From assembly GCA_012719815.1 (NCBI GenBank), contig JAAXZP010000153.1, positions 1 to 9,258 on the forward strand: DNA of 9,258 nt, given 5' to 3'. The notes under the pieces were generated by a model. The model had not been told where the DNA came from and did not search any database. It saw nothing but the letters and a program-made list of their open reading frames with translations. The position numbers and the translations under genes are program-made. Shown one piece after another: positions 1 to 9,258 of this stretch; the stretch's first letter is position 1; each line of letters begins with the position of its first letter. The stretch is from Christensenellaceae bacterium. GTDB lineage: Bacteria; Bacillota; Clostridia; Christensenellales; SZUA-584.

Positions 1-2427
<2,427 letters not shown>

Positions 2428-2431
2428 ATAA

Positions 2432-2441
2432 CCTCTCTCCT
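2432..2441 (-). promoter_or_regulatory. Ribosome binding site that decides the rpoC TTG start
   Basis: The minus strand reads AGGAGAGAGG. Its AGGAG core is 9 nt from the TTG at 2427. No in-frame ATG nearby gives the family N-terminus, so this site supports the non-ATG start. Confidence 0.75.
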
Positions 2442-2469
2442 CTCGTATATCCCAAAAGCTCTCCAAATC

Positions 2470-6396
<3,927 letters not shown>

Positions 6397-6587
6397 ATCT
6401 TTATAACCACACTCCCATTATGCAAAAAAAATTGTAGTCGCTCTCAAGAAAAAAGGCACTCGCAGATTATTCCCAAAATCAGGATTTCTTATTCTGCGGG
6501 TCCCGGGCCACAGGTCATATAGCGGGCTTAATTTTTCGAGGCAAATCAGACACTCCCCCTATTATGATCATGCTAACGCAGTATACC
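6397..6587 (-). promoter_or_regulatory. rpoB 5' leader, about 185 nt, with repeated motif and U-tracts
   Basis: This AT-rich stretch lies between the predicted transcription start (near 6581) and the rpoB ATG. On the coding strand it holds a repeated motif, CATAAT(AGG)GGGAGTGT, at 6550-6566 and again without AGG at 6409-6422. A 6-bp inverted repeat, CGCAGA/TCTGCG, sits at 6493-6498 and 6461-6466 with a 26-nt loop. There are also runs of six and eight U, the eight-U run at 6424-6431. The small hairpin before the U8 (TTGAG, loop AGCGA, CTACAA) has only about 5 bp and one bulge, so I do not call a terminator. It matches no riboswitch or ribosomal-protein leader I recognise. GGGAG lies 15 nt from the ATG, too far for a good Shine-Dalgarno, so the rpoB RBS is weak or structure-dependent. 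Confidence 0.5.
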
Positions 6588-6616
6588 ATATTACTATATC
6601 CAATTTGGCTTGTCAA
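6588..6616 (-). promoter_or_regulatory. Sigma-A type promoter of rpoBC
   Basis: On the minus strand a perfect -35 TTGACA (6616-6611) is followed by a 17-nt spacer and a -10 TAATAT (6593-6588, 4 of 6 consensus matches). Transcription should start near 6581. Just upstream, 6617-6660 holds A and T tracts (AAAAAA, TTTTTTT, TTTTT) that could act as an UP element. It lies after the terminator of the upstream gene, so rpoBC appears to be transcribed independently. Confidence 0.75.
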
Positions 6617-6714
6617 CAAAAACCTCAGCAAAAAAACCCTTTTTTACGCTCTTTTTTCTCTCGTCGGGCCGCCTCAAAAATGAAAACAGTTGTCCCCCCG
6701 CTGACAGCCTTCCG
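6617..6714. other. Non-coding spacer between terminator and rpoB promoter
   Basis: I see no gene here on either strand. The part next to the promoter is rich in A and T tracts and can form an AT hairpin (AAAAAA, GGG, TTTTTT near 6629-6644). The rest is unremarkable. Confidence 0.5.
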
Positions 6715-6744
6715 GAAAACAAAAGCGGCCTTTATCCGGCCGCT
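6715..6744 (-). terminator. Intrinsic terminator after the 135-residue protein gene
   Basis: On the minus strand a 7-bp perfect stem AGCGGCC / GGCCGCT (6744-6738 and 6730-6724) encloses a 7-nt loop, GGATAAA. It is followed at once by the U-rich tract TTTGTTTT. The stem begins 18 nt past the stop codon. This is a textbook rho-independent terminator and separates the upstream units from rpoBC. Confidence 0.9.
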
Positions 6745-6762
6745 CATTTATGCCCGTATACC

Positions 6763-7170
6763 TTACCGCAGGCTGTAGTTGCCCAGCGTGGCCAGCGTTT
6801 CCTTCTCCTTGAGTATCACGTCATAAAGGCTGATGTCCAGCGTGTTGCACAGCGCCGCGAGATAGAACAGCGCGCCGCCGATTTCCTTCTCGATGGTCTG
6901 GCGACAATCTGGGCAAAGCTCTCCTTTTACCTGCGTGGATACCAGTCCGGAAAGGTCGTTGATGCTGGCGCCATTTGGGAAAGCCTGTTTCTTTCCGTCG
7001 ATGCTGATGCAGCCGCAGTGCGTCACCGATTTGACGACAGCCCGGTTTACGCGCCCCCCGCTGACCTGTATCTTGGACAGCACATCCAGTATGCTCCGGT
7101 TACGTATCAGCATTTCGCCGACAACGCCCTGGAAATCCTCCAGGAAAATATCGTTGATTGATTTGCCCAT
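6763..7170 (-). CDS. Conserved clostridial-type protein of unknown function, MazG-like C-terminal helix, CxC and CxxC motifs
   Basis: The gene encodes 135 residues with no signal peptide or membrane segment, so it is probably cytosolic and mostly helical. The N-terminal half (DFQGVVGEMLIRNRSILDVLSKIQ) looks helical, followed by VNRAVVKSVTHCGC, giving C52-x-C54. A second pair, C86-x-x-C89, lies in GELCPDCRQ and could bind metal with the first. The C-terminal helix EKEIGGALFYLAALCNTLDISLYDVILKE resembles the second half of MazG-type all-alpha NTP pyrophosphohydrolases. In that family the motif is E-[IL]-[AG]-D, and here the Asp is Gly, so catalysis by the usual mechanism is doubtful. I recall similar short proteins in Clostridia filed as a domain of unknown function, but cannot confirm the family name. 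The ATG at 7170 has a good site, AGAGGGA, 5-6 nt upstream. The gene has its own promoter and terminator. Confidence 0.8.
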   Translation of the reverse strand: MGKSINDIFLEDFQGVVGEMLIRNRSILDVLSKIQVSGGRVNRAVVKSVTHCGCISIDGKKQAFPNGASINDLSGLVSTQVKGELCPDCRQTIEKEIGGALFYLAALCNTLDISLYDVILKEKETLATLGNYSLR

Positions 7171-7205
7171 AGACGTCCCTCTCTTTTACCCCTGTCGTTA
7201 TTAAC

Positions 7206-7233
7206 ATTATATAGCACAGGCCCTTTTTGTCAA
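7206..7233 (-). promoter_or_regulatory. Strong sigma-A promoter of the 135-residue protein gene
   Basis: The minus strand carries a perfect -35 TTGACA (7233-7228), a 16-nt spacer and a perfect -10 TATAAT (7211-7206). The expected transcription start is near 7199, giving a leader of about 29 nt with the Shine-Dalgarno AGAGGGA at 7176-7182. Both hexamers match consensus, so basal expression should be high unless repressed. Confidence 0.85.
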
Positions 7234-7270
7234 AGCTTGTTTTTTGTCGTTTGGTGACGAAGCCAATTCC

Positions 7271-8032
7271 TCACAGCAGCGCCTGAGCTGATGCCGCAAG
7301 TACCAGAAACACAAGCTGCGACGCTTCCACGGAAAACCCGACGATATCGCCCGTCACCCCGCCGATGCGTTTGGCAAACCGGCTCACGATCAGCAGCGTC
7401 AATCCCGCTGCCAGCACGAAAGCGCCCATCAAAACGGCGAACCGCGCCGCGTCAAAAGCCATATGACCATAGTCAATCGCCGCTGCGGCAGCAGCCGCCG
7501 CAAACAGCGCCCCGCTATATATAATATGTACAGTTTTCACGCCGTCTACAAACCACTGACCCAGGCCGCCCGGCCGCGCGCAATTAAAACACCGCCCCGT
7601 TAGCAGCGCCGCAGTCCGACCGACCAGTGGAAACAGCCACGCGGCACGGCCCGCCCCGGCCAGCGCCGCGATATCGCCCACAACCAGCATCACCAGCGCC
7701 AAAACGCCGAACGCTCCAGTATGGCTGTCCTTCAATATCTCCAGCGTTTTCTCCCTATCTCGCCGCGCGCCGAAAGCGTCCACCGTATCGGCCAGCCCGT
7801 CCGCGTGCAGCCCGCCCGTCAGCAGAAAGTAGACGAGCAGCGTCAAAAATGCCGCGATATACGGCCCGGTCCACACGGCCAGCAGGCTCACCGCACCCGT
7901 CGCAACGCCGATAATCAGGCCAATCACCGGCAGATGCGCGATGCCTTTTTTGTACGCCGCCTCGTCGATGCCGTCCGTCGCCTTCACGGGTATCCGCGTG
8001 AAAAACGACAGCATCATCACAAAACTCTTCAA
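7271..8032 (-). CDS. cobS: Adenosylcobinamide-GDP ribazoletransferase (cobalamin synthase)
   Basis: CobS joins alpha-ribazole (or its 5'-phosphate) to adenosylcobinamide-GDP, releasing GMP and forming adenosylcobalamin (phosphate) at the membrane. The 253-residue product is close to the usual family length. Signature motifs are SFFTRIPV at the N-terminus, GGLHADGLADTVDAFG (residues 73-88) with the Asp/His-rich metal site, KDSHTGAFGVLAL (101-113) and KRIGGVTGDIVGFSVE (221-236). Several hydrophobic stretches (about 33-70, 108-130, 170-186, 198-216, 236-253) fit a polytopic membrane protein; one contains eight alanines in a row. The start is TTG at 8032, chosen because MKSFVMMLSFFTRIPV matches family N-termini and AAGGA (8040-8044) sits 7 nt upstream. 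An ATG at 8040 opens only a three-codon frame. It is the last gene of the cob group; I see no terminator in the 37 nt before the next promoter. Confidence 0.96.
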   Translation of the reverse strand: MKSFVMMLSFFTRIPVKATDGIDEAAYKKGIAHLPVIGLIIGVATGAVSLLAVWTGPYIAAFLTLLVYFLLTGGLHADGLADTVDAFGARRDREKTLEILKDSHTGAFGVLALVMLVVGDIAALAGAGRAAWLFPLVGRTAALLTGRCFNCARPGGLGQWFVDGVKTVHIIYSGALFAAAAAAAAIDYGHMAFDAARFAVLMGAFVLAAGLTLLIVSRFAKRIGGVTGDIVGFSVEASQLVFLVLAASAQALL

Positions 8033-8045
8033 TCCGCCATCCTTA

Positions 8046-8606
8046 TCACTTCAGCCGCAGCGGCAGGCCGGATATCATGCACCACACCTCGTCCGCGCGG
8101 CGCGCCACGTGCGCGTTCAGCCGACCAGCGATATCGCGGAACAGGTTGCCCATGCGGTACGCCGGCACCAGCCCCATCCCGACCTCGTTGGTCACGACGA
8201 CAAGGCGCTTGCCGCGCCGTTCCATCATATCCAGCAGCGTGTCCACTTCCGCCGTGATGGACGCCTCCAGCTTATCCACTTCCGCCAAAGCACACGTATC
8301 AAAATCCAGGCCGCTGTCCATCATGTGGTTGGTCGCGAGCGTGGTCAGGCAGTCAAGCAAAAACAGCCCACACGCGTCAAACCGCGCGTCGGCTTCCAGC
8401 GATTCAAAATCGCGGTACATCTCAAACGTGGCCCAATCCGCCGGGCGCTGCACCCTGTGCCGCGCAATGCGCGCGAGCATATCCTCGTCGGACGCTGCTG
8501 CCGTCGCGATATAGCCCACGGCCAGGCCGGACTCCCGCGCCAGCTTTTCGGCGAACGCGCTCTTGCCGCTGCGCGCGCCGCCCGTTATCAGCACGACGCC
8601 GCTCAA
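8046..8606 (-). CDS. cobU: Adenosylcobinamide kinase / adenosylcobinamide-phosphate guanylyltransferase
   Basis: CobU phosphorylates adenosylcobinamide and then transfers GMP from GTP, giving adenosylcobinamide-GDP, the substrate of CobS. The 186-residue cytosolic protein has the P-loop GGARSGKS (residues 9-16), YIATA (32-36), RIARHRVQRPADW (46-58), LLDCLTTLATNHM (83-95) and the C-terminal signature TNEVGMGLVPAYRMGNLFRDIAGRLNAHVA. H50 is the probable guanylated histidine, although my alignment to the Salmonella site is from memory. The start is TTG at 8606, overlapping the cobO TGA as TTGA. It is supported by AAAGGGA (8614-8620) 7 nt upstream and by MSGVVLITGGARSGKS matching the family N-terminus. 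The 4-nt overlap suggests translational coupling with cobO. cobS starts 13 nt after the stop. Confidence 0.96.
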   Translation of the reverse strand: MSGVVLITGGARSGKSAFAEKLARESGLAVGYIATAAASDEDMLARIARHRVQRPADWATFEMYRDFESLEADARFDACGLFLLDCLTTLATNHMMDSGLDFDTCALAEVDKLEASITAEVDTLLDMMERRGKRLVVVTNEVGMGLVPAYRMGNLFRDIAGRLNAHVARRADEVWCMISGLPLRLK

Positions 8607-9118
8607 AACTCGATCCCTTTCCGGGCTTTCACGCCCGCGTCCATATAGTGCTTTATCGGCCGCATCTCCGTCACGAGATCAGCCCGCTCAATGAGCTCCG
8701 CAGGCGCGGCCCGGCCGGTCAGCACGATTTCCGTGCCGCCGCGGTGGTCAATGATATCCATGAGGTCGTCCAGCGACAGCAGGCCGCCGTGCAGCGCGCC
8801 CAGCGCCTCGTCCAGCACCACCATGTCCGCCTTGCCCAGCCAGCCGCGGATCACCGGCAAAGCCGCCTGCGCGCTCTTTCTGACCGCCGCCTTTTCTTCG
8901 TCGGTCATGTCCCGCAGAAACTTGCCGCCCGCCGACACGCGCACCACCTCAGCACCCAGGCGCTCCAGCATCATCACCTCGCCGGATTCGCAGCCTTTCA
9001 GGAACTGCACCACCTTGACACAAAGCCCGCCACCCAAAGCGCGCAGCGCCAAGCCCATCGCCGCGGTGGTCTTGCCCTTGCCGTCTCCGGTATAAACTTG
9101 CACGCACGACCGCTCCAT
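8603..9118 (-). CDS. cobO: Cob(I)yrinic acid a,c-diamide / corrinoid adenosyltransferase (BtuR/CobO family)
   Basis: The enzyme attaches the 5'-deoxyadenosyl group of ATP to Co(I) corrinoids, needed before the CobU and CobS steps. In enteric bacteria the same family is called CobA or BtuR. From ATG 9118 the product is 171 residues. Motifs: P-loop GDGKGKTT (residues 11-18), VKVVQFLKG (34-42), the Walker B-like MVVLDE (99-104), VLTGRAAPAELIERADLVTEM (132-152) and the ending KHYMDAGVKARKGIEF. The frame is open up to an ATG at 9241, but the extra 41 residues do not resemble the family, whose N-terminus lies only a few residues before the YTGDGKGKT motif. GGAAGGG (9131-9137) is 12 nt from ATG 9118 and only 3 nt from an in-frame GTG at 9127, so the exact start is uncertain by a few residues. 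The gene is first in the visible cob group. Confidence 0.94.
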   Translation of the reverse strand: MERSCVQVYTGDGKGKTTAAMGLALRALGGGLCVKVVQFLKGCESGEVMMLERLGAEVVRVSAGGKFLRDMTDEEKAAVRKSAQAALPVIRGWLGKADMVVLDEALGALHGGLLSLDDLMDIIDHRGGTEIVLTGRAAPAELIERADLVTEMRPIKHYMDAGVKARKGIEF

Positions 9119-9258
9119 ACCCGCCACCGTCCCTTCCGGATAACGATAACACAGGCCCGCTTCATAAATCAAGACGCGCCGCCCGCCGCATCCCGCGCAT
9201 AAATTGTGCGTCTTGCAGATAAACAATAGCCCCGGCGGCATGCTGTATGCTATAATAA
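9119..9258. promoter_or_regulatory. Upstream region of the cob group, promoter position unclear
   Basis: No gene is supported here. On the minus strand a weak pair, TTGATT and TATCGT with an 18-nt spacer, lies near 9140-9170. TATTAT at 9252-9257 could be another -10 whose -35 is beyond the window. Read on the plus strand, the edge carries an extended -10, TGCTATAAT (9248-9256), which could serve a divergent gene to the right. I found no cobalamin riboswitch core in this stretch. Confidence 0.25.

Noticed and set aside
6510..6566. A leader peptide of 18 codons (ATG 6571 region, MIIIGGVSDLPRKIKPAI) before rpoB
   Set aside because: It has no Shine-Dalgarno, no enrichment for particular regulatory codons and no coupled terminator, so it is likely chance.
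7234..7262. A terminator for cobS at the short TCGT/ACGA inverted repeat
   Set aside because: The stem is only 4 bp, and on the minus strand it is followed by A residues and not U. The T-run is on the plus strand, where there is no gene to terminate.
9119..9241. A 41-residue N-terminal extension of CobO starting at ATG 9241, with a CAGCGG motif
   Set aside because: Family members start just before the P-loop. The extension shows no homology that I recognise, and no Shine-Dalgarno is seen before 9241.
9119..9258. A cobalamin riboswitch upstream of cobO
   Set aside because: I looked for the conserved B12-box type core in the visible 140 nt and did not find it. One could lie beyond the right edge.

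Overview
The window looks like chromosomal DNA from a moderately GC-rich member of the Clostridia (Firmicutes). The RNA polymerase beta and beta-prime sequences are Firmicutes-like: the rifampicin region has the Firmicutes form LAELTHKRRLSAL, the beta-prime N-terminus reads FELGNFEAIQIGLASPEKIREWS, and neither subunit shows the large insertions of proteobacterial enzymes. The spacers carry sigma-A type promoters and Shine-Dalgarno sites. I cannot name a genus. All genes lie on the minus strand, so the biological order runs from right to left.

Right part (9118 to 7271): three tightly packed cobalamin genes, cobO/cobA (corrinoid adenosyltransferase), cobU (cobinamide kinase/guanylyltransferase) and cobS (cobalamin synthase). 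They cover three consecutive late steps of adenosylcobalamin assembly: attaching the adenosyl ligand, activating adenosylcobinamide as its GDP derivative, and joining alpha-ribazole. cobO and cobU overlap by 4 nt, and cobU and cobS are 13 nt apart. Both cobU and cobS start with TTG. About 140 nt upstream of cobO is visible and shows no cobalamin riboswitch.

Middle (7233 to 6715): a near-perfect promoter (TTGACA, 16 nt, TATAAT) drives a monocistronic 135-residue protein of unknown function. It has a CxC and a CxxC cysteine motif and a C-terminal helix resembling MazG-type pyrophosphohydrolases, but the usual metal-binding aspartate is a glycine. The gene ends at a clear intrinsic terminator.

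Left part (6616 to 1): rpoB has its own promoter (TTGACA, 17 nt, TAATAT), a leader of about 185 nt, and then rpoC after a 42-nt gap. rpoC runs off the left edge just after the bridge helix. The rplK-rplA-rplJ-rplL genes that usually precede rpoB are absent. RpoB is 1308 residues, with an extra C-terminal tail of about 153 residues that is 44% Asp/Glu.

I found no mobile element, CRISPR array, tRNA or rRNA. Points worth a second look are the acidic beta tail, the rpoBC unit separated from the ribosomal protein operon with a repeat-containing leader, and the degenerate MazG-like cysteine protein. I see no convincing new multi-gene system.
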